From Phenylobacterium sp. (lineage in GTDB: Bacteria; Pseudomonadota; Alphaproteobacteria; Caulobacterales; Caulobacteraceae): a DNA stretch of 64,000 nucleotides. The stretch lies in the NCBI RefSeq assembly GCF_030680185.1, contig NZ_JAUXVZ010000030.1:62001-126000 (forward strand). Reading direction: 5' to 3'. The position numbers and the translations under genes were made by a program. Below the pieces are notes generated by a model that was not told the DNA's origin, did not search any database, and saw only the letters and a program-made list of their open reading frames with translations. Positions 33,359 to 42,781 of this stretch are shown here, piece by piece (position 1 is the first letter of the stretch; each line of letters begins with the position of its first letter).

Positions 33359-34288
33359 ATGAAATCAATTGGCCTGGCCGCCATCTCGGCGATGGCGATC
33401 CTTATCTCGGCCTGTGCCGAAGGGGCCGACGCCCAGGCGCCGACGGCGCCCCCGGTCCCCGAGGCTACGTCCTCCGAAGGCGCGCCCTATGTGCTGAAGG
33501 ACACCCAGGTCTGGACCGTGCCCGATCCCGTCTCTGGCCGCGACTATGAGGTCTTTGTCAGCCTGCCGCCCAGCTACGAGGCCGAGCCGCAGCGACGCTA
33601 TCCCGTCCTCTATGTCACCGACGCCGACTACGCCTTTCCCATCATTCGCCAGATCGCCCGGCGGGTGAATCTGGATGGGCCTGTGCTGGAGGACTTCATC
33701 CTGGTGGGCCTCTCCTACGCCAAGGGCGAGGGCGGCGCGGCGTCCCGCAGCCGCGACTACACGCCCATCCCCTGCAATCCGGCAAGCCGTTGCGCCCTGG
33801 CCCATGGGGGCGGCGGCGCCTATCAGGCCTATCTGAAGTCCGAGGTGCTGCCCTTCATCGAGGGGCGGTTCCGGGCCGATCCGGACGCCCGCGTGCTGCT
33901 GGGCCATTCCTATGGCGGCCTGCTGGGCGCGCAGATTCTGTTCACCGATCCGACGATGTTCCAGGCCTATGTGCTGGGCAGCCCCTCGTTCTGGTTTGGC
34001 CAGCGCCATATCATGACGATGGAGGCCGACTATGCGCGGACGCATACCGATCTGCCGGCCGAGGTCTTCATGTATATCGGCGCCTTCGAGACGCCTGGTC
34101 CCACGCCACGCCACGCCTCGCGCTACGACATGGTCGGCGAGATGGCCGCCATGGAGCAGGTCCTGAACTCCCGCAACTATCCGAGCCTGAGCGTGCGCTC
34201 GACCGTCCTGGCCGACGAAGACCATGTGACTGTCGCCCCGGCCGGCTTCACCCGCGCGCTGCTGGCCGTCCTGCCGGCCAAGCCGTGA
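33359..34288 (+). CDS. alpha/beta hydrolase, esterase D-like lipoprotein
   Basis: Exported serine esterase of 309 residues. Lipobox AILISAC puts the lipid Cys at residue 19. The esterase_D-like fold shows VFVSLPPSYE, RRYPVLYVTDADY, the nucleophile elbow GHSYGG and a late ADEDHVTV with the catalytic His. Related to Fes/YbbA-type enterochelin esterases and to carbohydrate esterases. Located between LuxR and AraC genes; substrate unknown. The Shine-Dalgarno GAAGG touches the ATG, which is tight. Confidence 0.88.
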   Translation: MKSIGLAAISAMAILISACAEGADAQAPTAPPVPEATSSEGAPYVLKDTQVWTVPDPVSGRDYEVFVSLPPSYEAEPQRRYPVLYVTDADYAFPIIRQIARRVNLDGPVLEDFILVGLSYAKGEGGAASRSRDYTPIPCNPASRCALAHGGGGAYQAYLKSEVLPFIEGRFRADPDARVLLGHSYGGLLGAQILFTDPTMFQAYVLGSPSFWFGQRHIMTMEADYARTHTDLPAEVFMYIGAFETPGPTPRHASRYDMVGEMAAMEQVLNSRNYPSLSVRSTVLADEDHVTVAPAGFTRALLAVLPAKP

Positions 34289-34301
34289 CGGCGGCGGCCG
34301 T

Positions 34302-35189
34302 CTAAACCTCCAGCGGCACGGGTCCGCTGGCCCTCAACCGCGCGGCGTCACGGGCCGGCGGGGCGCCGAACAGGCGGGCATATTCCCGGGAGAACTGGGA
34401 GGGGCTGTCATAGCCGACCTGGAAGCCGGCGGCCTGGGCGTCGGCGGCCTCGCCCAGCATGAGGCGGCGGGCCTCCTGCAGACGGATCTGCTTCTGGTAC
34501 TGCAGCGGGCTCATGGCCGTCACCGCCTTGAAGTGCAGGTGCAGGGCAGAAGGGCTCATCCGCGCCTCATGCGACAGCCGCTCGATGCTGAAGGGCTGGT
34601 CGTAATTGGCCCGGATCCAGGCGATGGCGCGGCTGACCTGGGAGAGCCGGCTGTCCGGGGCGCCGATCTGGCGCACGATGCCGGCCTGATCGCCGGTCAG
34701 CAGCCAGTAGTGGATTTCCCGGCGGATGATCGGGGCCAGAACCTCGACATCCTGCGGCCGGTCCAGCAGGCGCAGGAGCCGGGCCACCGCATCGGTCAGC
34801 TCCGGCGTGTTGCGGCTGAGATGCAGCCCCCGCGAGGTCTCGGCGCCGGCGGCGGGCGGCCGCTGCAGCATCAACTCCCGGAGCAGCGCCGGATCGAGAT
34901 CGACGCGGACGCAGAGATAGGGCCGCTCAGGGCTCGCCTCCACCACCTGCCCGGTCAGGGGCAGGTCGACCGACACCACCAGGTGGCTGGCGCCGTCATA
35001 GCGGAACGTCTCGGCGGCCAGGGTCACCACCTTGGCGCCTTGCGCGATGATGCAGACCGCCGGCTGGTGCAGCACCGGGACGCGGTCGGTGGGACCGCCG
35101 TAGCGTATGACGGCCAGCCCAGGAACAGGCATGTCGTACATACCGTCCTGGGGCGCGTGCCGGCTGATCAATGAGGCGAGAAAGTCCAT
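34302..35189 (-). CDS. AraC family transcriptional regulator
   Basis: Regulator of 295 residues from ATG 35189 (GGGAGC upstream); the longer frame to 35255 is rejected. The N-terminal AraC_N sensor domain (VIRYGGPTDRVPVLHQPAVC, IAQGAK) is followed by two HTHs (SIERLSHEARMSPSALHLHF, AAGFQVGYDSPSQFSREYAR). Divergent from the SDR gene at 35333, which is the likely target; TCGTGC (35248-35253) and GCACGA (35279-35284) are inverse copies in the gap. Confidence 0.93.
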   Translation of the reverse strand: MDFLASLISRHAPQDGMYDMPVPGLAVIRYGGPTDRVPVLHQPAVCIIAQGAKVVTLAAETFRYDGASHLVVSVDLPLTGQVVEASPERPYLCVRVDLDPALLRELMLQRPPAAGAETSRGLHLSRNTPELTDAVARLLRLLDRPQDVEVLAPIIRREIHYWLLTGDQAGIVRQIGAPDSRLSQVSRAIAWIRANYDQPFSIERLSHEARMSPSALHLHFKAVTAMSPLQYQKQIRLQEARRLMLGEAADAQAAGFQVGYDSPSQFSREYARLFGAPPARDAARLRASGPVPLEV

Positions 35190-35332
35190 GACGCTTGCTC
35201 CCACGCCCCATGGCCAGCCGCAAGGCCAAGGGTCGCCTCCAGGAGTATCGTGCAAGAACCGCGGAGGACTGGTCTAACGCACGAGGCGCCTCATGCCGCA
35301 TCTCTGATCTCGCCAAGACATAGGAGACGGCG

Positions 35333-36067
35333 ATGACTGAGATTGCAAACAAGGTGGTGCTGGTGACCGGCGCGAGCAGCGGCATCGGCGAGGCTACGGC
35401 CCGCGAGCTGGCGGCCGCCGGCGCAACCGTCGTGCTGGGCGCGCGCCGGGTGGAGCGCCTGGAGGCCCTGAAACGCCAGATCGAGGCCGATGGCGGCAAG
35501 GCCATGGTCCGCGGCCTGGACGTCACCTCGCGCGACGACGTGAAGGCATTCGTGGAGGCGGCGCAGGCGCAGTTCGGCCGCGTCGATGTGATCGTCAACA
35601 ATGCCGGCGTCATGCCGCTCTCGCCGCTCGCCGCCCTGAAGGTGGACGAGTGGGACCAGATGATCGACGTGAACATCAAGGGCGTCCTGCACGGTATCGC
35701 TGCGGCCCTGCCGATCATGGAGGCCCAGGGCCACGGCCAGATCATCAACATCGCCTCGACGGCCGCCCACCAGATCCTGCCCACCGCGGCGGTCTATTGC
35801 GCCACCAAGTTCGCGGTGCGGGTGATCTCCGAGGGTCTGCGCCAGGAGACCGACAAGGTGCGGGTGACGGTCGTCTCGCCGGGCGTCACCACCTCGGAGC
35901 TGGCCGAGACCATCACCCATCCGGAGACGGCGGCCTTCATCGACGACTATCGCAAAAAGGCCATTCCAGCCGAAGCCATCGCCCGGGCGGTCCGCTTCGC
36001 CATCGAACAGCCGGCAGAGGTGGATGTGAGCGAGATCATCGTGCGTCCGACCGCCACCACCGTCTGA
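35333..36067 (+). CDS. short-chain dehydrogenase/reductase
   Basis: NAD(P)-dependent oxidoreductase of 244 residues, classical SDR. Cofactor motif TGASSGIGEATA, NNAG, catalytic Ser in NIASTAA and the YCATK (Tyr-x-x-x-Lys) pair. AGGAGA precedes the ATG. YdfG-like by length and the C-terminal VDVSEIIVRPTA. Presumably controlled by the divergent AraC gene, the common AraC_N/SDR pair of Proteobacteria. Substrate unknown. Confidence 0.95.
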   Translation: MTEIANKVVLVTGASSGIGEATARELAAAGATVVLGARRVERLEALKRQIEADGGKAMVRGLDVTSRDDVKAFVEAAQAQFGRVDVIVNNAGVMPLSPLAALKVDEWDQMIDVNIKGVLHGIAAALPIMEAQGHGQIINIASTAAHQILPTAAVYCATKFAVRVISEGLRQETDKVRVTVVSPGVTTSELAETITHPETAAFIDDYRKKAIPAEAIARAVRFAIEQPAEVDVSEIIVRPTATTV

Positions 36068-36128
36068 CCGGCCACGAATCTGGCGGGACGAGGAACCTTC
36101 GCCTTCAGGACGTGTTAGCAGCGCGCCC

Positions 36129-37007
36129 ATGTCCCGCCTGATCATCCGCCACGAAACCCGCTACGCTTACGAGCGCCCGGTCGCCTTTGGGCCGCACCAG
36201 CTATTGGTGCGGCCTCGGGGCGGCCACGCCCTGCGGGTGGTGAAGGGCGCCCTCACCTTCTCGCCCCGGGGCGAGACCCGCTGGCGCTACGACGCCTATG
36301 GCAACTGCGTCTGCCAGTTGAACGTCAGCGAAGAGTCCGACGAGTTCTTCATCCTCAGCGAGCTGGAGATCGAACGCTTCCCCGCCCCCCTGGAGCCGCA
36401 GGAGGTGGACGACCCGCGCACCGCCACGCCCATCGTCTATCCCCCCAGCGACCGGGCCGTGCTGGGTCCCTATATCGAACCCGTCACCCTGGACCCCGAG
36501 GGTCTGCTGCTGCGCTGGCTGCACGGCCTGGCGCCGACCGTCGGCGAGCCGGCGCTGGACTATGTGCTGCGCCTCAACCGGGCCATCCATCAGCAGTTCG
36601 CCTATGAGGCCCGCCACGAGGAGGGCACCCAGGCGCCGCACGAGACGGTGAGCCTGGGCCGCGGCACCTGCCGCGACTTCGCCTGGCTGATGGTCGAGAC
36701 CCTGCGCCGGGTCGGCTTCGCCGCCCGCTTCGTCAGCGGCTATCTCTATTCGCCGGGCCTGGAGAGCGTCCGCGGCGCCGGCGCCACCCACGCCTGGTGC
36801 GAGGCCTTCCTGCCGGCCTTCGGCTGGATGGACTTCGATCCCACCAACGGCCTGGCCGAGGCCGCCGACCTGATTCCCGTGGCCGTGAGCCGCACGCCAG
36901 CCGAGGCGGCCCCCATCAGCGGCTCCATCCTGGGCGATCCGGGCGCGAGCCGCATGGTCGTCAAGGTCGACGTCACCCTGGCCGCCCCCCTGGCCAGCGC
37001 CGCCTGA
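36129..37007 (+). CDS. transglutaminase-like cysteine protease family protein
   Basis: Cytoplasmic protein of 292 residues. N-terminal beta domain (transglut_N, LIIRHETRYAYERPVAFGPH) then the transglutaminase core. The catalytic triad is visible: Cys in RGTCRDFAWL, His in THAWCEAF, Asp in WMDFDPTNG. The C-terminal block ISGSILGDPGASRMVVKVDVT is typical. Probably a protease or amidase; partners unknown. Start follows no clear Shine-Dalgarno. Confidence 0.92.
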   Translation: MSRLIIRHETRYAYERPVAFGPHQLLVRPRGGHALRVVKGALTFSPRGETRWRYDAYGNCVCQLNVSEESDEFFILSELEIERFPAPLEPQEVDDPRTATPIVYPPSDRAVLGPYIEPVTLDPEGLLLRWLHGLAPTVGEPALDYVLRLNRAIHQQFAYEARHEEGTQAPHETVSLGRGTCRDFAWLMVETLRRVGFAARFVSGYLYSPGLESVRGAGATHAWCEAFLPAFGWMDFDPTNGLAEAADLIPVAVSRTPAEAAPISGSILGDPGASRMVVKVDVTLAAPLASAA

Positions 37008-37165
37008 AGCCGCCCGAGCTTGGCCATTCACCAATTTTGGCGCGAATGAGAAATCGGCTTTTCAGGTCCAAGGACTCTGCTAGGACGGAGCTATTGTTTT
37101 AGCAGATCATAATTTTGGGGAGCCGCCGCGCGACCCTTTGCGACCCCCGCGCGGCAGGGACGCTA

Positions 37166-38515
37166 TTGGAAAAGATCAATGAGGACGCCGCGGTCGCCGA
37201 TGAGGCGGTCGTGATCCATGCTGACGACGACGGCAAGACCCTGGCCGAGCGCGAAGTCGAATACGAAAAGTTCGTCTGGGCCAATCTGAAGCGCAACTAC
37301 ATCGCCCACTACCTGCACGGCATGCTGGGCATGACCGGCTTCCGGCTGGTCAATGCGCCGACCTTCCTGCCGGCCTATCTCTACCTGATCTCCGGTTCCA
37401 GCTTCATCGTCGGCCTGGGGCTCGCCCTCCAGCAGGTGGGCGGGATGATCTCGCCGATCTTCGGCGCCACCCAGATCGAGCATCGCAAGCGGGTCATGCC
37501 GGCCGCCGTCTGGATGGGGGGCCTGGCGCGGGTCCAGATCCTGGGCATGGCGCTGGCCGGCTGGTTCCTGTCGGGCCAGACGCTGGTGGTCGCGATCCTG
37601 GCCTTCATGTTCATGTTCGGCCTGTTCATGGGCACCCAGCGGGTCGTTTTCTCCCTGCTCATGGCCAAGGTGATCCCCATCAGCCGGCGCGGCCGGCTGC
37701 AGGCCTGGCGCAACGCCACCGGCGGGGTGATCGCCGCGGCGCTGGCCTGGGTGGCCGGCAAGTATTTCATCGAAGGCAATCTGCTGGGCAACGGCTACGC
37801 CTCGACCTTCCTGTTCGCCACCATCCTCACCTCGATGGGCCTGTGGGCGCTGCAGTTTCTGATGATCGAGCCCGAGCCGCCGACCACCCGGGCCCAGACC
37901 CCGTTCTTCGAACGCCTGAAGGACTTCCCGCGCCTGATCTCGCAGGACCGCGGCTACATGTTCTTCCTGATCGTCCAGATGCTCAGCATCACCGGGCGGA
38001 TGGCGACCCCGTTCTACATCCTCTATGTCAGCACCACGATCGAGCTGACGGGCGCCAATATCGGCCTGCTCAGCCTCGCCTTCCTGGGCGCCGACACCCT
38101 GTCGAACCTGGTCTGGGGCTATCTGGGCGACAAGACCGGCTTCCGAGTGGTGCTGGTCAGCTCCCTGGTAATCTGGATCGCGGCCACGGTGTTGCTGATG
38201 AACGTCCACGACGTCGCCGCCATCTTCGTCGCCTTCTTCGGCCTCGGCGCCGCCCAGTCGGGCTACATGATGAGCGCCCAGACCATGATCCTGGAGTTCG
38301 GATCGCGGGACGACATGCCCATGCGGATCGCGCTGTCCTCGACGGCCGAGGGGATCATGGCGTCCGCCGGCCCCCTGGTCGGGGGCATCATGGCCGCCAC
38401 CCTGGGCTATGAGAGCGTGTTCGGAACCTCCATCGCCTTCCTGGCGGCGGGGCTTCTGCTGCTCCTGTTCATGGTGCGCGAGCCCCGCAAGGACCGCATC
38501 GCCGCGGGGGGGTGA
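37166..38515 (+). CDS. MFS transporter
   Basis: Inner-membrane permease, about 449 residues with some 12 hydrophobic segments. Start is uncertain: no ATG begins the frame; the TTG at 37166 has AGGGAC five bases upstream and is preferred to a TTG at 37115. The cytoplasmic N-terminus is acidic (EDAAVADEAVVIHADDDGK). MFS loop motifs are weak (GYLGDKTGFR between helices 8 and 9). The substrate cannot be inferred. Convergent with the Leu-dehydrogenase gene, four bases between stops. Confidence 0.82.
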   Translation: MEKINEDAAVADEAVVIHADDDGKTLAEREVEYEKFVWANLKRNYIAHYLHGMLGMTGFRLVNAPTFLPAYLYLISGSSFIVGLGLALQQVGGMISPIFGATQIEHRKRVMPAAVWMGGLARVQILGMALAGWFLSGQTLVVAILAFMFMFGLFMGTQRVVFSLLMAKVIPISRRGRLQAWRNATGGVIAAALAWVAGKYFIEGNLLGNGYASTFLFATILTSMGLWALQFLMIEPEPPTTRAQTPFFERLKDFPRLISQDRGYMFFLIVQMLSITGRMATPFYILYVSTTIELTGANIGLLSLAFLGADTLSNLVWGYLGDKTGFRVVLVSSLVIWIAATVLLMNVHDVAAIFVAFFGLGAAQSGYMMSAQTMILEFGSRDDMPMRIALSSTAEGIMASAGPLVGGIMAATLGYESVFGTSIAFLAAGLLLLLFMVREPRKDRIAAGG

Positions 38516-38519
38516 GCCC

Positions 38520-39596
38520 CTACTGGGCGGCCAGGGCGCTGGGCCCGCGGGCGATCCGCTCGCGGGCCATTTCCCCGGCTACCTCGTGGGTCGGGCGACG
38601 CTCGGCGATGGAACGGTCGAGGACCTCCTCCAGGGTGAGCATCAGGCGCGAGAGCTTGCCCTCCACCCAGGCGGGATCGAAGGCCTGGCCTGAGTCCAGG
38701 GCGCGGATCTCGCCGGCCACATTGATGATGCCACCGCCGTTGATCACATAGTCGGGCGCATAGAGCAGGCCGAGGTCGAACAAGGTCTGGCCGATGACCG
38801 GGTCGGCCAACTGGTTGTTGGCGCCGCCGGCGATAATCGGGGCCCGCAGCCGCGGCAGGGTCTCGGCGCTGATGGCCCCGCCCAGGGCGCAAGGCGCGAA
38901 CACATCGGCCTCGACATCGAAGATCTCGTCCGGCGCCACGATCATCGCGCCGGTCTGCGCGGCCACCTGAGCCAGGGCCTCGCGGTTGACGTCCGTTATC
39001 ACCAGCCGCGCCCCGGCCGCGCTCAGCTTCTGAGCCAGATAGGCGCCCACATGACCGACGCCCTGGATGGCGACCGTGACGCCCGACAGATCCCGGTCCA
39101 TCGCCCGGCGGACGCACAGGCTGATGCCCCGGAACACGCCCTCGGCGGTGACCGGGCTGGGATCGCCCGAGGCCGCCGCATGGCCTTCCAGGCCCGCCAC
39201 GAAGCGGGTGTGACGGCGCGCATGCATCAGGTCCGTCGGCGAGACGCCCACATCCTCGGCGGTCCAGTAGGCGCCGCCCACGGCTTCGACCGCCCGGCCG
39301 AAGGCCTCGAACAGGGCCGGCGACTTCTGGGTGCGGGAATCGCCGATGATCACCGCCTTGCCGCCGCCCAGGTCCAGGTCGGCCATGGCGTTCTTGTAGG
39401 ACATGGCTCGCGACAGCCGCAGGGCGTCCTGCAGAGCGTCGGCCGAGGTCGGGAACGGCCACATGCGGCAGCCGCCGGCCGCAGGACCCCGGGCCGTGGA
39501 ATGGACCGCGATGATGCAGCGCAGCCCCGTGGCCTCGTCGGAAAAGGCGTGAACGGCCTCGTGGCCATCGAAGTCGGGGGAGTCGAACAGGGTCAT
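38520..39596 (-). CDS. Leu/Phe/Val (Glu-family) amino acid dehydrogenase
   Basis: NAD-dependent oxidative deamination of branched-chain or aromatic amino acids. 358 residues, typical for leucine dehydrogenase. Substrate motif AAGGCRMW, catalytic SYKNAMADLDLGGGKAVI with the active Lys, Rossmann motif IQGVGHVGAYLA, and NQLADP at the cofactor pocket. Leucine or valine is the most probable substrate. No branched-chain acyl-CoA genes are adjacent, but acyl-CoA dehydrogenase and thiolase genes lie 2-5 kb away on the same strand. Confidence 0.92.
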   Translation of the reverse strand: MTLFDSPDFDGHEAVHAFSDEATGLRCIIAVHSTARGPAAGGCRMWPFPTSADALQDALRLSRAMSYKNAMADLDLGGGKAVIIGDSRTQKSPALFEAFGRAVEAVGGAYWTAEDVGVSPTDLMHARRHTRFVAGLEGHAAASGDPSPVTAEGVFRGISLCVRRAMDRDLSGVTVAIQGVGHVGAYLAQKLSAAGARLVITDVNREALAQVAAQTGAMIVAPDEIFDVEADVFAPCALGGAISAETLPRLRAPIIAGGANNQLADPVIGQTLFDLGLLYAPDYVINGGGIINVAGEIRALDSGQAFDPAWVEGKLSRLMLTLEEVLDRSIAERRPTHEVAGEMARERIARGPSALAAQ

Positions 39597-39658
39597 GCGC
39601 TCACGAGATCGTTGCGTTTGAAACCAATTTTGTCGGCTCTAGCCTGCAGGCTGCGCCG

Positions 39659-40690
39659 TCACAAGCCCGCCGTCGCATGCGCGGCGCGCGGCGTCCAGTC
39701 GTCGCCGCCCGGCGCGGTCGGAATGGGCGGAGCCCCCGATGGCAGGGGCGCCTCGGGATCTTCCACGAAGGCCAGGATATCGGCCATCACCGCCTGGCCC
39801 TGCAGGTCGCGGGTCAGCAGATGCCAGCCCTCTGCGTAATAGGCCGAGCGGTCGGTGGGCTTGATCCGGGCGGCGGCCTGGAAGGCCGGGCGTTCGGGAA
39901 TGATCTCGTCGTTCTGGCCGTAAAGATACAACACCGGAACCTGCAGGCGCTCGATGTCCCGCCAGGCGTTCTCCATAAGGTTCACCAGGCCATAGAGGGT
40001 GTCGGACCGCGCGCCCCAGATCATCAGCTGGTCGGCCCCCATGGCGCGCAGTTCGGCCAGGTTGTCGGTGGGCTTCACCCGGTCGGTGACCCAGCTGGGC
40101 GGCGTATAGACCTTGGGGCCCGTGACGTGGGCGGCGAACCACAGGGCCGTCTTGTAAGGCAGGGGCTGGGTCGACCAGCCCCAGACCGCCGGCGCCATCA
40201 GCACCAAGCGGTGAGCCGCAGGCGGCCGCTGCGAGGCGAAGGCGCGGATCGCCACAGCCCCGCCCATGCTCTCGCCGGCCACCACCACGAGGGCGTGGGG
40301 ATGGCGGGCGCGCACGAGGGAGACGAGCGTGCGCAAATCCTCCTGCAGCACCTCATCGTCTGGCCAGACCCCGCGGTTGGGCGACCGGCCAAATCCCCGC
40401 TGGTCATAGGCGTAGGTGGTCACCCCTTGCTCGGCCCAGTAAGGCGCGGCCAGGTGGAAGGCGTTGGCGTAGTCGTTCATGCCGTGAACCCCCACCACCA
40501 CGGCCTTGGGCGCGCCCTCCTGCGCCTCCCAGGTCGTCAGGCCCAGCCGTGCGCCGTCGAAGCTGACAAAGCGGTCCCCGGCCAGGCGCGGGCCTTCGAA
40601 GCCCAGGGGCGGCTCACCCGCGGTCTGGACCATGAGCGGCGTACAGGCGCCGAGCATGAGGGCGGCGAGAAGGACGGTCAGACGGATCAT
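39659..40690 (-). CDS. alpha/beta hydrolase (lysophospholipase-like lipoprotein)
   Basis: Hydrolase_4/monoacylglycerol-lipase-like protein of 343 residues. Lipobox LMLGAC (Cys 16). The oxyanion region VVGVHGMNDYANAF, the nucleophile elbow GESMGG, Asp in YGQNDEIIP and His in GWHLLTRD form a complete triad. Probably membrane-anchored in the periplasm and acting on lipid or monoglyceride. Its ATG overlaps the UDG-family gene stop by four bases. Confidence 0.9.
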   Translation of the reverse strand: MIRLTVLLAALMLGACTPLMVQTAGEPPLGFEGPRLAGDRFVSFDGARLGLTTWEAQEGAPKAVVVGVHGMNDYANAFHLAAPYWAEQGVTTYAYDQRGFGRSPNRGVWPDDEVLQEDLRTLVSLVRARHPHALVVVAGESMGGAVAIRAFASQRPPAAHRLVLMAPAVWGWSTQPLPYKTALWFAAHVTGPKVYTPPSWVTDRVKPTDNLAELRAMGADQLMIWGARSDTLYGLVNLMENAWRDIERLQVPVLYLYGQNDEIIPERPAFQAAARIKPTDRSAYYAEGWHLLTRDLQGQAVMADILAFVEDPEAPLPSGAPPIPTAPGGDDWTPRAAHATAGL

Positions 40691-41271
40691 GTGCGCAAAA
40701 GAGCCTCCACCCTTTGGCGAAGATAGGGCGTGACCTCGGCCTCGAACCAGGGATTGCGCTTCAACCAGGCGGTGTTGCGCCAGGATGGATGCGGCAGGGG
40801 CAGGATGCCCGGCCCATACTCAGCCCACGCGGCCACGGTCTCCGTCATGGTGGCCTTGCGCGCCGCGCCGAGCGCCCAGGCCTGGGCGTACGAGCCGACC
40901 AGCAGGGTCAGCTCCACCTTGGGCAGTTGCGCCAGCAGTTGCGGCCGCCAGAGCTGGGCGCAGCGGGCCGGCGGCGGAAAGTCCCCGCCCTTGGGATTGG
41001 TCCCGGGGAAGCAGAAGGCCATGGCCGCCACGCCGATCGCCGGGTGGTCATAGAAGGTGTCCCGGTCGATCCCCATCCATGTACGCAGGCGAACGCCGGA
41101 GGGATCGTTGAACGGCAGGCCGGTCTCATGCACCAGCCGGCCCGGCGCCTGGCCACAGATCAGCAGCCGGGTCTCCGGGCTGACCCGCACCACCGGCCGC
41201 GGATCGGGCACGAGGTCGCCGGCGCAGGCCCGGCAGGCGGCGATGTCGGCGAGCAGGGTGTCTAGCGCCAT
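40687..41271 (-). CDS. uracil-DNA glycosylase family protein
   Basis: UDG superfamily protein of 194 residues. ACRAC near residue 13, LLICGQAPGRLVHETGLPFNDPSG as the active-site region (split: GQAPGRLVHETG / PFNDPSG), FPGTNPKGGD, and the late motif PLPHPSWRN. It lacks the UdgX loop. It belongs to the small UDG-family set often called uracil-DNA glycosylase family protein; real glycosylase activity is unproven. Coupled to the lipoprotein hydrolase. Confidence 0.85.
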   Translation of the reverse strand: MALDTLLADIAACRACAGDLVPDPRPVVRVSPETRLLICGQAPGRLVHETGLPFNDPSGVRLRTWMGIDRDTFYDHPAIGVAAMAFCFPGTNPKGGDFPPPARCAQLWRPQLLAQLPKVELTLLVGSYAQAWALGAARKATMTETVAAWAEYGPGILPLPHPSWRNTAWLKRNPWFEAEVTPYLRQRVEALLRT

Positions 41272-41309
41272 GGAAGGCCAGATAGGCGCCCGCGGCGGCC
41301 GTTGCGAGC

Positions 41310-41609
41310 CTACGGCTCTTCGGCTGGCGCGGTGGGCGCGGCCAGGACGCCCGGCAGGACCTCCCCCTCCATCGGCAGACGCAGCCGATAGACGCCCTTG
41401 AACTGATTGGGATCGGCAGGCTTGCCGTGGCGGGTGATCACCAGCCGGCCTTCCCGGGCCAGGCCCACCGACACCGTGCGCACCCGCGACAGCCAGCGAT
41501 GCCAGCCTTCAGGATCGGCGGCCCGGGCCGCCTGTTCCGGCGAGATGGACTTGCCAGGCGCGAGCGGGGTCAGAAGCTCAAAGATCGCCGTTTCGATAGG
41601 ATCGGACAT
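41310..41609 (-). CDS. DUF3253 protein
   Basis: Small protein of 99 residues. The ATG at 41609 overlaps the stop of the acyl-CoA dehydrogenase gene by one base (TGATG). Winged-helix-like pattern: IETAIFELLTPLAPGKSISP, EQAARAADPEGWHRWLSRVR, then REGRLVITRHGKPADP and YRLRLP. This is the DUF3253 arrangement, often found near photolyase or small-molecule genes. Function unknown. Confidence 0.82.
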   Translation of the reverse strand: MSDPIETAIFELLTPLAPGKSISPEQAARAADPEGWHRWLSRVRTVSVGLAREGRLVITRHGKPADPNQFKGVYRLRLPMEGEVLPGVLAAPTAPAEEP

Positions 41610-42757
41610 CAACCGCCACGCTTCAGGGTTTCGCGGGCGATGACCACCTGCTGGATCTGACTGGTGCCCTCATAGATGCGGAAGATGCGCACGTCGCGAT
41701 AGAACCGCTCGATCCCGTAATCGGCGACATAGCCGGCGCCGCCGAAGATCTGCACCGCCTTGTCGGCCACCCGGCCGACCATTTCGGAGGCGAAGTACTT
41801 CGACGCGGCCGCCTCCATGGTCACGCTGTGGCCGGCGTCACGCTTGCGGGCGGTCTCCATGGTGAGCGCCTTGGCGGCCAGGGCCTCGGTCTTGCAGTCG
41901 GCGATCATGCCCTGGACCAGCTGGAACTGGCTGATGGCCTGGCCGAACTGCTTGCGCTCGCTGGCATAGGCCACGCAGTCGGTGATCAGCCGCTCGGCCA
42001 CACCGACGCAGACCGCCGAGATATGCAGCCGGCCGCGATCGAGCACCTGCATGGCCACCTTGAAGCCTTCGCCCTCAGCGCCCAGGCGGTTTTCGACCGG
42101 TACGCGGACATTGTCGAAGGTCACGTCACAGATATGAGCGCCCTGCTGGCCCATCTTCTTCTCAGGCTTGCCCACCGACAGGCCGGGCAGGTCGCGGGGC
42201 ACGAGGAAGGCCGAGACCCCGCCGCCGCCCGGCTTGGACGGATCGGTGCGGGCCATGACCGTAAACAGGTGGGCCTTGTTGGCGTTGGTGATGTAGCGCT
42301 TGGACCCGTTCAGCACATAGGCGTCGCCGTCCCGGGTCGCCCGGGTCTGGACGGCCGCGGAATCCGAGCCGGCCTCCGGCTCGGTGAGGGCGAACGACGT
42401 GATGATCTCGCCGGACGCGATGCCCGGCAGGTACTTCGCCTTCTGCTCATCGGTCCCGAACATCACCAGGCCCTGGCTGCCGATGCCGACATTGGTGCCG
42501 AAGGCCGAGCGGAACGCCGGGCTGGTGCGGCCCAGCTCCATGGCCACCAGGCATTCGTCCTCCATGGAGAGGTCGAGCCCGCCGTATTCGGCCGGGATGG
42601 ACAGGCCGAACAGGCCCAGTTCCTTCATCTCGGCGACCACGTCGTCGGGCATGGCGTCGGTTTCCGACACCTGCGCCTCCAGGGGACGCAGCCGTTCGGT
42701 GACGAAGCGGCGGACGGTGTCGATCAGCTGGTCGCGGGTTTCGGCGTCGAGAGCCAT
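41609..42757 (-). CDS. acyl-CoA dehydrogenase
   Basis: FAD enzyme of 382 residues that makes the alpha,beta double bond of an acyl-CoA. FAD/CoA motifs FALTEPEAGSDSAAV, YITNANKAH, RKQFGQAISQFQLVQ, FGGAGYVADYGIERFYRDVR and the C-terminal EGTSQIQQVVIARETL are all present. The catalytic base is the Glu in YEGTS. Short/branched-chain type by length. Directly downstream (24 bases) of the thiolase gene, so both form a fatty or aromatic acid degradation operon. Confidence 0.95.
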   Translation of the reverse strand: MALDAETRDQLIDTVRRFVTERLRPLEAQVSETDAMPDDVVAEMKELGLFGLSIPAEYGGLDLSMEDECLVAMELGRTSPAFRSAFGTNVGIGSQGLVMFGTDEQKAKYLPGIASGEIITSFALTEPEAGSDSAAVQTRATRDGDAYVLNGSKRYITNANKAHLFTVMARTDPSKPGGGGVSAFLVPRDLPGLSVGKPEKKMGQQGAHICDVTFDNVRVPVENRLGAEGEGFKVAMQVLDRGRLHISAVCVGVAERLITDCVAYASERKQFGQAISQFQLVQGMIADCKTEALAAKALTMETARKRDAGHSVTMEAAASKYFASEMVGRVADKAVQIFGGAGYVADYGIERFYRDVRIFRIYEGTSQIQQVVIARETLKRGG

Positions 42758-42781
42758 GGTCTTTCGCTTTCCTGGAAGGTC

